Origin: Eretmocerus hayati
Taxonomy: Eukaryota; Arthropoda; Insecta; Hymenoptera; Aphelinidae
Assembly: GCA_029851415.1 (NCBI GenBank)
Contig: CM056743.1
Location: 14,686,727 to 14,750,726, forward strand
Length of the DNA stretch: 64,000 bases
Direction: 5' to 3'
Shown: in pieces, positions 1 to 10,659 of the stretch
Position numbering within the stretch: position 1 is the first letter of the stretch
Layout of the letters: each line of letters opens with the position of its first letter
The notes under the pieces: generated by a model
The model's database searches: none
Told to the model about the DNA's origin: nothing
What the model saw: only the letters and a program-made list of their open reading frames with translations
Translations under genes and position numbers: made by a program

Positions 1-384
1 ACCGTTATCAAGAGCTCCAAATTATGCCTATCGGAAATCATGATGTTCTAGTTAGACATTGTATGGATCATCTGAATGGTATGCTTATCACACTACGTTA
101 AACCATCAGGGGTGAAGAACTGAGCAAAGTATAAAGGTCTCACATTGCCACTGCCGAAAAGGAACTATCCTCGGCATGGATGATCTGCAATAGGGATACA
201 CCTCACAATTCTTGACTCTCTATAGTTCAAACAGGCATTAAATGAATATAGAATGGGTCGAACAACTCTTCAAGTTTATCTAACACGAATGTTACAAGCC
301 AAAAACTGAAAATTAGCTAATTACCCCAACCAAAGATTGTTCGGCCGGATACCAAATATCGAGTTACCTACGTGGAAGGGGGAA
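1..384. other. unannotated flank
   Basis: I see no gene, RNA or recognisable repeat here. The last bases before the 10-bp satellite already resemble the flank of the second satellite locus (32060-32110): both carry a GGATAGATGGAT-like motif. Confidence 0.4.
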
Positions 385-414
385 GTATGATGGATGACCA
401 CAAGAGCCAACGAT

Positions 415-1510
415 GGATCTTTAAGTGGTCGGGTAGATGGATTTACCAGTCTAGTCTGAAACGATCTAGAACGGGCTGCAATGGTCTGGGACGTTCTGGG
501 ACGACCTAATATCATCTGGACGGTCTGGTATGATCTGGTATGGCTGTGGACAATCTGGAATGGTCTGAGATGGTCTAATACGATCTGAGCGGTGTATGAA
601 ATCATTTGTAGCGGTTCGGCATGGTCTGGAATGTTCTGAGGTGACCTCTGAGGTGTTACGTTCTTAAATGGTCTGGAATGATCTGAGACGGTCTGAAATA
701 GTCTGAACTGGTCTCGAGTGGTCTAGAATAGTTTGATATGGTCCCAGCTGGTCTGAGTCGGTCTGGTGTGATCTGGGATGGTCGTGTACGATCTGGAACG
801 ATTTTGAACGGTCTCCGATGGTCTGGTACAATCTGACATGTTCAAGTACGGTTTGGGATTGCGTAGTACAGTCTGGAATAGTTTGAAGTGGTCTGGTGCG
901 TGGCCTGGGGCGATTTGGTCAGGTCTGAGATGTTCTGGAACGATCTGGCACAATCTGAGAGGGTCTAGAATGGCCGATAATGGTCTAGTATGTCGAAACA
1001 ATATGAGACGTTCTGCAACGGTTTGATACAATCTGGGATGGTCTTGTACGGTATACAATAGTCTGGTATGATCTGGGATAACTCGGAACGATCTGGAACG
1101 GTCTGTATTAGTTTGGTACGATCTGAGACGTTCAAATACGGTATATGGTCTGATACAGTCTGGAATTGTATGAAGCGGTCTGGCATGGTCTGGGCGGTCT
1201 GGAACTGTCTGAAACGATCTAGAATGATCCAGGACGATCTGATAAAGTCTCTAACGGTCTGATATGGTATGATACATCCTGGTACTATCTGATACAATCA
1301 GGGATGGTCTGATACGGTATAAAACGGTTTGGTATAATCTGGAGTGGCTCAGTACGATCTGGAACGGTCTAGAATGGTCTGAAGTGGTCTTGTACGATCT
1401 GAGACGTTTTGGTATGGTTTAAAATGGTCTGGAATTATTTGGAATATTTTGGGATGATCTGAAATGGTTTCGGACCATATGGGGCGGTTTAGGACGATCT
1501 GGTCTAGGCA
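415..1510 (+). repeat. degenerate 10-bp tandem repeat (GGTCTGGAAY-type satellite)
   Basis: About 110 units of roughly 10 bp run through this block. The consensus is close to RYGRTCTGGA, read as GGTCTGGAAT then GATCTGGAAC. Units are individually diverged but keep the 10-bp register over most of the block, so GGTCTG or GATCTG recurs every 10 bases. Short frames on both strands here (rich in QTVPDR or LVWSGT) are by-products of the repeat and are not genes. The same family occurs in reverse orientation at 31500-32060. Confidence 0.9.
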
Positions 1511-1529
1511 GGGCTGCCTAGAATATGAA

Positions 1530-1640
1530 AAATGGCTGTACGATAGATGGGTGGAGCACAGGAGATTCGGTAGGCGGGTAGGTTAATCGTCGAGCGAGTG
1601 GCTGGACCAGGACCGTCTTTAGCTCTTTCGGGGCCCTAGG
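1530..1640 (+). repeat. G-rich flank of the 10-bp satellite
   Basis: The segment is built of GGTAGGCGGGTAGG-like and GAGTGGCTGG-like words. The reverse complement of 31366-31490, beside the second satellite locus, has the same word order (GGTGGGTGGATAGGTTGATG, then GCGAATGGCTAGAC). The two loci are therefore copies of one composite repeat, not independent arrays. Confidence 0.65.
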
Positions 1641-2005
1641 CACATCCCGTCTGGGGCCCATGTAAAGCCAGCGAAATTCTGAGCACCAAAAATTCTCAAA
1701 TGGAGACGTTACCAGGAAATAATGTTCAATATATGGAATTAGTATCTGAACATTTTGGGGAATTGTAAACCCACGTCTTTCGAAAATTCCCAAAATATAT
1801 TTTCTGCATAAAATAACGGATTTCCTACCCCATGCAAGTCGAAACTATCAGAAGATTAATATTTTTCACGTCTTAATATGGAGAATTAATCTACGCACGT
1901 CTTCATAAATTATACAATTGCAACATGGAACCTCTCATCTTCCTAGTGGACGGCGATCTCGATTTAGGAGATGGAAGGATGAGGGATGGATATGAAAGTT
2001 CATAA
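1641..2005. other. 3' flank of the hAT-like gene
   Basis: AT-rich sequence downstream of the stop of the minus-strand hAT-like gene. I recognise no terminal inverted repeat that would mark the end of a hAT element. No other gene is visible. Confidence 0.4.
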
Positions 2006-5000
2006 CTAAAGCTTCCTCCTCGATTTATTCAGAGCGAATTCTGATATAACATCGTCAAAGTCAATAAGGTCTAAAATATCGGACTCAATGTACATAATCG
2101 ATAAGTCGTTCAACCTGTCATCGACCATTGTAGTTCTGGCGTCACTTTTTACGATTTTTATACGGGAGAACGATCGTTCTCCAGAACAGTTTGTGACCAT
2201 CTTGCACAAGAAGATGCGCAAGCATATGTCAAGGTTCGGGAAAGTAGAAACAATTTTATTATTCCTAATCAATAGATACATATCTAAGTGTCTTACTTTT
2301 TCGTCTTTCTTTACATCTTCTAAATAATATTTGAACTGCACACATTCCATAGCTAGATCTTCTCCGCACAAATCTTCATCGTATGCATCGGACAAATTTT
2401 CGCAGTTCTTTTCTATCTCACTGGTCTGCAGCTCGCGTAAATGGAGTAAAAAATCAAATCTTTTCGCAATAACGTCGTAAGCAGTACGTCTTAGTCTTAA
2501 CGACGTGAGAAGTGAATCAATTATCTGATTGAAAAGATTAATTCTCAATCTATCTTCAGGCGAAAGGACGGTGTCAGGCGCAAGTCCATCATTCCGAGTC
2601 AATCTGACGCTTCGTACGTGCACTCTCCGAGCATCATCTGGAATTTCTTCCACTCTAGCCAACACTTTGGCTTGCTCTAAGCACTCTGCAAATTTTTCAT
2701 CCCTCATTGTTTGTAGATATTCTTCCAAGGAGTTAAGCAAGCTTACAACAGTAGATAAATCTATATCTGCTTTCTGTAAACTTAGGTTAGTCTTATTTAT
2801 GTGAGCCAAGAGTCTATTCCAAACTTCAAGTAAAAAAATATTATCGAAACAGGAAAGTTTTCGAAGTAAACCCTTAGCCTCGACTATGGTCTCTTTGCTT
2901 TCTTTTTTCTTATCTGCTCGGGGTTCATCACTCACAATTTTATTTAGGGCATGCTTGACTTCTTCAAAACCATCGTGAAGTGCTTCAGTAGCTTCAGCTC
3001 TATCTGACCAACGAGTTGGACAGAGATTTTTTAGGCATTTCTTTTTCGTCTCAGTGAGCGAAGTAAGAATCGATAAGAAATCATTCCACCTCCCTGGAGA
3101 CGCTGAGAAGAAGACATAGATACACTGAACAGCGTCAAAAAATGCAACTATTTCCACTGTACATGACGCTGCTTTATTCAGAACTAGATCTAGAGAGTGA
3201 GCGGCACAAGGAACATAATCAGCATAATTGTTGTCCTCTCTGAGTCTAGTTTGTAAGCCTGAGATTGCGCCTGCCATGTTGGGCGCATTGTCGTGGGATT
3301 GCCCTCGGCAGTCCTTGGATTCAATGCCATTTTTTCTCAAAAAATCTCTTACTACATCGTTTAGATATGCCGAATCATGGGCTGTAATGGCGAGGAAACT
3401 CAAAAAACGCTCTATGGGCCCTTGATCGTCAACATACCTGAAAATGAAACCCAGCTGATCTCTCTTTGAGTTATCGGGTGAAGAATCTAATGAGATGGAG
3501 TAGTACTTGTACATTTGGATCATAGCAATTACGAAGTTGAAAACTTTCCTTCCCATTATTCTTATCAGCTCTTCACATACATTCGCCGATAAATACGATG
3601 TGTGCCCTCGACCTTTGTTAGCATACAGTTTGATATGATTTTTGAGGGAAGGATCGAATTCACTCAACAGTTCCAATACTCCCAAATAGTTTCCATTTTG
3701 TTTTGATCCAATTAACTCATTCGAACCACGTATAGCAAGCCCTCGAGAAACTAAAAACTTGATCGCCGCTACACAACGAGTGAGTAAGAGCCGCCAATGG
3801 TTGTACTCGTCGTCCATCTGTTTCACTAATTGAGCGTCAATACAACCCACTATACGTTTTCGTTGGAAATAAGTTCTGAAACCTTCTCTGTGTTCAGAGT
3901 TCCCTTCATGCTCTTCAACACGATGCAAGCCATGTTTCCAATCATTAAAACCCGTTGAAACAAACTGATTACTTGGTTTAGCAAACAATTCACAATAAAA
4001 GCAATATAATGATGCCGTTGACGGGGAATACAACAACCACTCTCGATCCACTTTTTCACAATTCTTGAGTTCTCTCTCAAACAACGATATTGGCAAGCAT
4101 CTATTGACCGTCTTACCATCTCTCATTTTATATTCTCTAGTGGAACCTTTAAAACCAGTGTCTCGATTCTGACAAAACGATGGGCCGACTCTCAGACAGT
4201 GAGTGACTAGATCTTGAGTTACGACCCATAACGCTGGGTCCGATGGGTAAGTCGGACTAATTCGATCGAAATTGCTAACTGTTTCTGGAATGGAAGTATA
4301 CATTCATTAGAGATAGATCATGGAACCTATGGAATTAAAGTCTTTGCTGGGAGAAGAATCGTCCCGGTAGATATCCCAACAGGAATCAGAATTACCTGGT
4401 GATGACTGGTTGTGACAGTCTTGGTCGATATTGGCATCTATTTCTGGGGATTCTGAAAATTTACTCTCCGTGGAACTCGATTTGATAAACGCCACTTGAT
4501 CACCTGCAACGATTGAGGCACAACATCCCTTACGTTCACGTCTGAGTATATTGTCTTTCATAGATAAAGGCAGCGAGAGAGGCAGTATATCTTTTGTTGA
4601 TAAGAAATTTGGACTATGAAAATTATTTCCCATCTTCTATTTGAAACAGGACTCACAGATGAAGAGTTCCTACTCGGTTGTAACAAATAAAGGCTTTCTC
4701 CGCAGCCTTATCGGGAACTCTGCGAAAATTTATGGAAATGTGCTTGATTCTTTCCTTTCCTCGCGCCAGGACAACGGAAACAAGCTGAAGCATCTTTCAA
4801 AACTTCACTGTAAAGAAAAGTTCCGAAGAAATAACTACACTGGGAGTAGGAATTCGGGCGATCTACGCTGAGCGTAGTGAAATCACTACTGCAATCTTGT
4901 GAATTTACAATTTCGGTTGACAATTTTCATAGTTGGCGCCATAAAATCATTAGCCGAAATTGTAAAGTTACAAGAATGCAGTAGTGATTCCACTACGCTC

Positions 5001-5897
5001 AGCGTAAGTCGCCTAAATCCATATTCTCAGCGTAGTGATTCTTTCGGAATTTTTTTCACAATGAAATTTTACACCATTTCAGTCGATACTTTTATCGTCT
5101 GGAGAGAGCATATTAAAGAGTCAAGGTCAGCACTACACATTGCACTGAATACTGTTAAATATCATGCATGTTACTGATGCGTAGAGGATTCATGTAAAGA
5201 CGTGAAAAGGTAAACGAATTCCTATATAGCGGTCATATCATTGCATCTTGCGACTACTGAGTCGTATCTGTTTGTGATACACGCTCCCAAGACTTTTTGC
5301 GATGTCAACAAACAGCAGTTGCAACGGAAATAGTGGTACAGGCGCACATTAAATATGCCATGACAGTATTATATCAACTATAGATAACTCTTTAGTCACT
5401 ATGAACAAAAGCGGAGCTAATAAAATCTCAAATTGAAACTTACTTGATGAAATTTCTGTGGGTGCACCAGACGACAGCGCTGACAACGACGGCGATGTTG
5501 ATGAAACGTGCCACTTGTTATGGTTTATTGCAGATCCTGTATTCTGAGGACTTGCAATACCTGTTGCAAATGAAAAAACATTGGAAGTTGTTGGGTGATG
5601 CAAGCTTATTTTCTACGCGCACTCCGATGGAGGATCTCTCAAACTATCGTGAATCCGTTTCGTATACTTACTTGGAATAGGAGATACAGGCGACAGTGCT
5701 AGTTCTTCTTTCGAACCGAGAGAGTTGCCTTCTGAGCCACGAGAATCGGTATTATTTGCCGAATCGTTTTCATCTTTGTTCACTGGAAGCGCGTAGCAGA
5801 AGCTCGAAATTTTCGGTAGTTTCGAAATTTGGTTGCTTACTTCTTTTGCCTTGGCTCTTTTCTGAGCACCACTTTTATATCTACGCACATCACTCAT
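2006..5897 (-). CDS. hAT transposase-like protein with TTF-type zinc finger, four-exon model
   Basis: Spliced minus-strand model: exon 1 5897-5672, exon 2 5560-5444, exon 3 4503-4396, exon 4 4284-2006; 2730 nt, about 909 residues. Introns 1 and 2 start GTAAGT and intron 3 starts GTAATT; acceptors are TTTGCAACAG, CGTTGCAG and CATTCCAG. Every junction is phase 1, and splicing skips the tandem stops TAA TGA at 4309-4304. Exon 1 has the basic start typical of the family (YKSGAQKRAKAKEV, residues 8-20, then KLPKISSF). Exons 2-3 are Ser- and acid-rich. Exon 4 carries a TTF-type zinc finger (about 230-290, CFYC then DWKHGLHRVEEH), the RNase H-like core with SLDSSPD (D417) and GQSHDNAPNMAG (D482), CAAH (510-513), CPTRW (572-576), and a C-terminal hAT dimerisation segment from about 849 (NCSGERSFSRIK). 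The third acidic residue was not assigned. The core is uninterrupted, so it may be a young element or a domesticated gene. Splice sites are read by eye, without transcripts. Confidence 0.85.
4745..5125. repeat. imperfect palindrome inside intron 2 of the hAT-like gene
   Basis: The arms meet around 4921-4953. The best-matched parts are 4857-4916 and 4954-5013, which share CTACGCTGAGCGTAGTG, ATCACTACTGCA and TTTACAATTTCGG in opposite orientation. Weaker similarity extends outward to about 4745 and 5125. CGCTGAGCGTAGTG is itself nearly self-complementary and recurs at 5026-5040. It lies wholly inside intron 2, so the pre-mRNA could form a hairpin of about 180 bp. It is probably a MITE-like insertion; no target duplication is evident. 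Confidence 0.75.
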
Positions 5898-5904
5898 TGC
5901 CGAA

Positions 5905-6110
5905 TCACATGAAATGGACTTTCATAAGAGAGGACAAATAACACAGCTTTCGCGTAAAATAAACTGCAGCTACATGTAAGCTACACTGGTCCGCGCTCAG
6001 GTGTTCATGAGAACAATAGTGCGCGGCCCGTCGTTTTTGTTTTCTGCTATCAACGAGCAGCGGCGCGGGCGCGAATTGCGGAGGCGCTTGCACAAACTCT
6101 GCTGCTGTAT
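5905..6110 (-). promoter_or_regulatory. CpG-rich segment upstream of the hAT-like gene
   Basis: The DNA just upstream of exon 1 contains a GC-rich patch (about 6020-6095, with GCGCGGCCCG and GCGGCGCGGGCGCG) in otherwise AT-rich sequence. Its position fits a promoter or 5' leader for the minus-strand gene. No TATA box or other core element was identified, so this rests on composition and position only. Confidence 0.3.
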
Positions 6111-6646
6111 CGTTGACAACAACATCAGTCAAGATTGATACTCTCGAAAAACTTTCCCCGTATGACAACTCATTCTCAGAACTTCACTCAGAATATTTGA
6201 ATCATGTACAGATAAATTTCACTATAGAAGTAAATACCGCCAAAACATTTGAAATCTCTTTGTTCGTCCCGAATCGTATCGAAAAGACAACTTATATCTA
6301 GCTTGTACGGTTCGCACTCTGACGAATATTTAAAGAGCAAATGCGCTGTAAGTCCCAGCAGCAAGGTTTTGTCGTCTTGGACTATAGGCCGAATCCATGT
6401 AAGATCAGGCAGCGAAAAAAGTTGGGGTCACGGATATTTCTGCCGATGAAGTATATCATTCTTGAGACGAGATGATGAGACACGTATTTTTTTGTTTCGC
6501 CTAAATCAATTTCCTGTTAGAGCTACGCGAATTTGGAGATCGGGAGCTGCAAAATCAATTTTAGAAAAACTGACACTTTGAAATCAGTAAAGATGCAATT
6601 CCTATGCGACTTTGAATATTCAGCTGAATCTTGTTGGATATAGTTA
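6111..6646. other. unannotated spacer
   Basis: Between the hAT-like gene and the non-LTR fragment I see only short chance frames and no convincing repeat. Confidence 0.35.
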
Positions 6647-6649
6647 CTA

Positions 6650-6900
6650 GGTAGATTTTGCATGCAAATTTACACTAATTAGGTTGGAATTGCCATATAA
6701 AGCGACACCACCTATTCTGTCATGGTGTATGAAAGTATATCCAGGGACCCCGTATATTTGGGTATTCATAGAAGGCTCTAGAAAAGTCTCATTAACGGCA
6801 ACAACATCATATCTATTAGATGAAAGTTTCACTTCCAATAAAGAAAAGTTAGTCCGAAGTCTACTCATATTGATGTACCCAATTGTGATATTTGCAATGG
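6650..6900 (-). pseudogene. non-LTR retrotransposon endonuclease fragment
   Basis: The minus-strand frame reads ITIGYINMSRLRTNFSLL, then RYDVVAVNETFLEPS, VPGYTFIHHDR and GGVALYGN. This is the order and spacing of the N-terminal part of the AP-like endonuclease of non-LTR elements of the jockey/CR1/I type. The Asn of the first motif (GYIN) and the Glu of the second (VNETFL) are kept. The frame stops near 6647. No rest of the endonuclease and no reverse transcriptase follows in any frame, so this is a short 5' remnant. The clade cannot be fixed from about 85 residues. Confidence 0.75.
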
Positions 6901-7000
6901 TGTGATACACGAGGACTTCGTGAAATTCGTGGACTTGTTCAAGGCTGCCTATAACTTGGATGACTATTGGGAGGAAGACCGACTCAGAAATCAAAATCAC

Positions 7001-8127
7001 TGGCTGTTGTGTGGGTACGATTGCCGCTCAGACTCTGGTGGCTTTGCTTTGCTTTGGGATTGGGGCTCTGCTTTGGGATTGAATCACAACAAATTCGTGG
7101 GTTTCACGTGTGACGGGTGGTCGGTCAATATTTCGTTTGAGTACAACTCGTCAATTTTGTTCGCCCCATCCGGTATTTGATGAACTTCGAATCTATGACA
7201 ATATGTTTCTCTTGCTCCATTCCATTTCCAGAAGAAGATTCAGGCACGAATATGCTCGCCTGTGAAATTTGTCGAATCTTTTACATCAGTTATAGAAGAT
7301 GAACTTCTGCAAATTTTGGGGTTCAGGAATGTATCATAGTGTAATATCTGTCTCTGTAAAGTCCGCATCATGGTTCTAATGGGCATCTGAAGGAGTGTCT
7401 GAATTGTTCATATACCGCTCCATTAAAATAGTCAATTTCATGGATCTCAATGATTCAGAGTTGTAACTGAAGAATTACACAGCTCCAAAACGGAGCGACC
7501 CCAGGCAAGTAAAATAATAAATGTGCACTTCTTTGGCATCAGGATTATGTGAAAAGTCCCCAAAAAGATTCATGACTGAGACCATTATCAATGCCTAATC
7601 CTCTATGGATTCGACCGGAAGTCTTTACATCCCTGTGTCCTGGAGGTAAACTATAAAAATGAAGACATTTCCAACTCGGTAATTTTCCGTCATTTTTCAT
7701 ACAGTTACATGTTTTTTTCGTGTCAGAATATTTTTTCAGGGTCGGCAAGTGAAATGTAAAACGAGTGGATAAATTGAGCACGGATCGCTTTCGATGTCTA
7801 GTTGTTTAAAGAATTCATATGGATTCATCGGATGTTATCAACCAATCTATCAGGCAAATCATCAACACTCTAATACAAATATCGAAAGAATCAGTTTCAA
7901 TCCAAGTACATTTTGGCAAAAGCTTAGCTGCACTCATCTCAATAGTGCTTGTCAAACGTGAGAAAATGATGCACCGAACGTGAGACTCGTATATAGGCGA
8001 TTTAGGAAACACGTCAATGATTGCTCGTCGTGTACCATACAACCACCATAGGCCTCATCATCGATATGCATCAAATTCGCTCACCACACTTTGTACACAC
8101 GTATTTCGAAGGCTGACGTTGATAGGA
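7001..8127. other. unannotated, no gene recognised
   Basis: A TTTGCTTTGGGATTGGGG-like internal repetition occurs near 7040-7080. Otherwise I see only scattered short frames and no recognisable domain. Confidence 0.35.
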
Positions 8128-8148
8128 ATATATATATATATATATATA
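8128..8148. repeat. (TA)n microsatellite
   Basis: An uninterrupted run of alternating A and T, about 21 bases. Confidence 0.9.
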
Positions 8149-8929
8149 GGGAGTTCAGATAGGTTGTGAAAGCGGTTGACCGGTCAGCAGAGTCTCTGAC
8201 TTTTGCCACCGTATATCCCGATACAGAGTGATGCAGGATCAACGCAATCGACTCTATCTCCCTCTCTCTGCTCGTAAATTGCTTCATTAAGGTAGAAGCG
8301 AACGTGTATGTCTGGTATGGACTCGTTGCATACATATAGGATGACACGCCACGAGTGTGGTTATAACACACAGAGACAGCCTCTTTGCAACTCTCATGCG
8401 AATGCATCCGTCTCGTTCTATGCAAGTATTTGATGGTATAGGAGCTCGTTTTGAGCCATCGATGTTGCTTCTGCTGCTGCTACTGATGCACTAGCTGTAT
8501 CTGTTTTAGAAGCTTTGACAAGAGATTGAGTATAGTGGTGGTGGTCAGTTTCTGCATCAGCAAAACATTGGCAACGAGAACATGATGCTTTGGTTGACAC
8601 ATTCTGTGCGTTTGGATAATCAAAGTCACGCATTGAGATTACACGTGATGCTTCATGAAGAGATCTGTGAATGAACAAATGTATGCCTAGTTTATCAACT
8701 CAAGCGTTTGTCAATGAACCTAATATTTTTTATAGAACATTGATCATTCTGAGCGTTATAATTTTCAAAATATATTTATACTCTCGCGAGTTATCTGATA
8801 TGTACGTAAGACCTCGCGTAAGACTAAACTGGACAACAAACTTTCGGATCTGAGATAGTGCATGGACCAGACAATGATTATCTTGTGTAATTTTTCAATG
8901 TAGAAGTCGAATCTAAAGCCAGATTGGCT

Positions 8930-9346
8930 CTTACACGTCAGAATTTTTGTCTTTAATCGCAAGAAACTGATTTTCTAAAATTCGACATTTTTAGCGTTCT
9001 TTGAGAATTTTCTCAATTGACAGCTTTGGTGGTTCAATGTTGTTGTGGTCGAGAAACTTATCAGAATTAATGATTTTGACGTATTTTGACCTGCTGAACA
9101 CGATGGTAGTATATTCAAACGGCTATGATGCGTTCGGAATGAGCTTGTCTCACTTGTATTCTAGACCTTTGAATAAATTGCCATCGTGTTCAGCAGGTCA
9201 AAGCCATAGTTTTAATAAGTTTCTCAACCACTAAAAAACTACACCACCCGTCATCAGTTTAGAAAATGATGAAAAAACACTAAAAACGCCGTTCTTGGAG
9301 AACTAATTTTTGTCGATTTAAGAGAATCTTGATGTGTACGAGCAGA
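8930..9346. repeat. fold-back element, about 0.4 kb
   Basis: Best-matched arms are 9047-9117 and 9169-9233: GTGGTCGAGAAACTTAT against GTGGTTGAGAAACTTAT, then TTTGACCTGCTGAACACGAT on both. Weaker similarity (TTTTTAGCGTT against TTTTTAGTGTT, TACACGTCA against TACACATCA) extends outward to about 8930 and 9346. The spacer 9118-9168 is unpaired. No open frame of note; probably a MITE relic. Confidence 0.75.
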
Positions 9347-9430
9347 TCTGACTATGGATTGCCTACTTTTATAATCGATAATTAATTTCAAGTGATGATT
9401 TGACAATTCTCTAGTACAGTGATAGGAGAG

Positions 9431-10464
9431 ACCCTCAAAATCAGACGGTTCCCGGTCATGCTCCTGAATGCAATTTCCCGTACAACCATTCTCCCAAACG
9501 ACAATTTTCCCGACCCTTGTAGAAATTCATTTTAACTTTTTGCCAGTTAACAACTATTATGCCGAATCGATTTCCAAAATATGACTTGTACAAACAATCA
9601 AATTTTACACCAAATGAAACGCCCAAAACAACCAGATGTCAACCATAATTCTTGGCCATGAGTAATGGGCAAATACTGGTGATAGAATGGCCATGATCTG
9701 ACATAACCATAGCTACGTCATTTATTATTACGGCTAATAAATGGTAATGTCAACTGTCTGAATTTGGTTGCTCCGATATTTCATATTAACACGTTGCTGC
9801 TTGTTGACTGACGCCAATTTTCTCACAGCGAATTCAATGTGCACGGTGGACTATCAGTGTTTGAGAATTGCAAGAAAGCCATATCACTGAAATCGTTCAA
9901 AAGTCTTATTGTACGTATCATTGGATTCGATAGAACCCGATCTCATAGAGCAATTGGGACTATCCATGGATTGAACTACGTGATATGAAATTTCATGACT
10001 AGCAAATTCCGTCACCTCCTCTCCGGAAAAACTGCGAATTTCCTGTATTTACACTTTGAAGAATTGGAGCCCCCTTTCCTCTAAAAACTCCTATGTGATC
10101 TATGAATGGTCCCTGGCCTTCCGAAAGTATGATCACATTGTTCATACAAGTTGAAGAACTTGGTAGTTACTCTTTAGCTTGATGAAAAGGGACTTGGGAA
10201 AACTAGTTCTTCAGCGATGGCCTTTGAAATCGACCCGGATTGACGATTGGGGTGTGTCCCCAAATCATGCATATGCATGCCAATGCAGAGCACACTGCGC
10301 ATATGAACTGCTCACGTTCACATGTCCAGCTCGTCGAACTTGAGTAAAGATTGAGGTGCTCACATCAGAGAATTTTTGATTTGAGTCGGTTTGTATCTTT
10401 GCTCTGTTATCAGCTGATCCAGAGCAGAACTCGACGAATTCCGTCTGGTTTTCGCTAAAATTTG
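9431..10464. other. unannotated, no gene recognised
   Basis: AT-rich DNA with no frame that looks coding and no clear repeat. Confidence 0.35.
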
Positions 10465-10505
10465 ATGAGATGCACAAGTGCACATGTGCAGTGCAGATGT
10501 ATGAA
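10465..10505. repeat. GTGCAC-rich self-complementary patch
   Basis: Overlapping short palindromes (GTGCAC, CACATGTG, TGCACATGTGCA) sit close together. The sequence can form small hairpins but shows no larger organisation. Confidence 0.5.
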
Positions 10506-10659
10506 TATGCACATTTGTGGACGCACCCTCAATGGGTCATGTGCAACCGCTATTATTGTTCAACATTTTGTGCACCCCACATTTCCCTTCAAGAGAAAAT
10601 CTTTCCGATCTAGTCTGCACGCTATTCTGCAAGCTACATGCACATAATCAAAATTATAG

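Noticed and set aside
4307..4633. a separate 108-codon gene upstream of the main hAT frame
   Set aside because: It is in the same frame as the large exon and ends in TAA TGA. Clean splice sites (4503 acceptor, 4396 donor) make its middle part exon 3 of the same gene.
8418..8678. minus-strand frame with Ala/Ser repeats and a CSRCQC motif
   Set aside because: Looks partly protein-like, but the Ala run comes from a short GCAGCAGCA-type repeat and no splice sites or homology cue support it.
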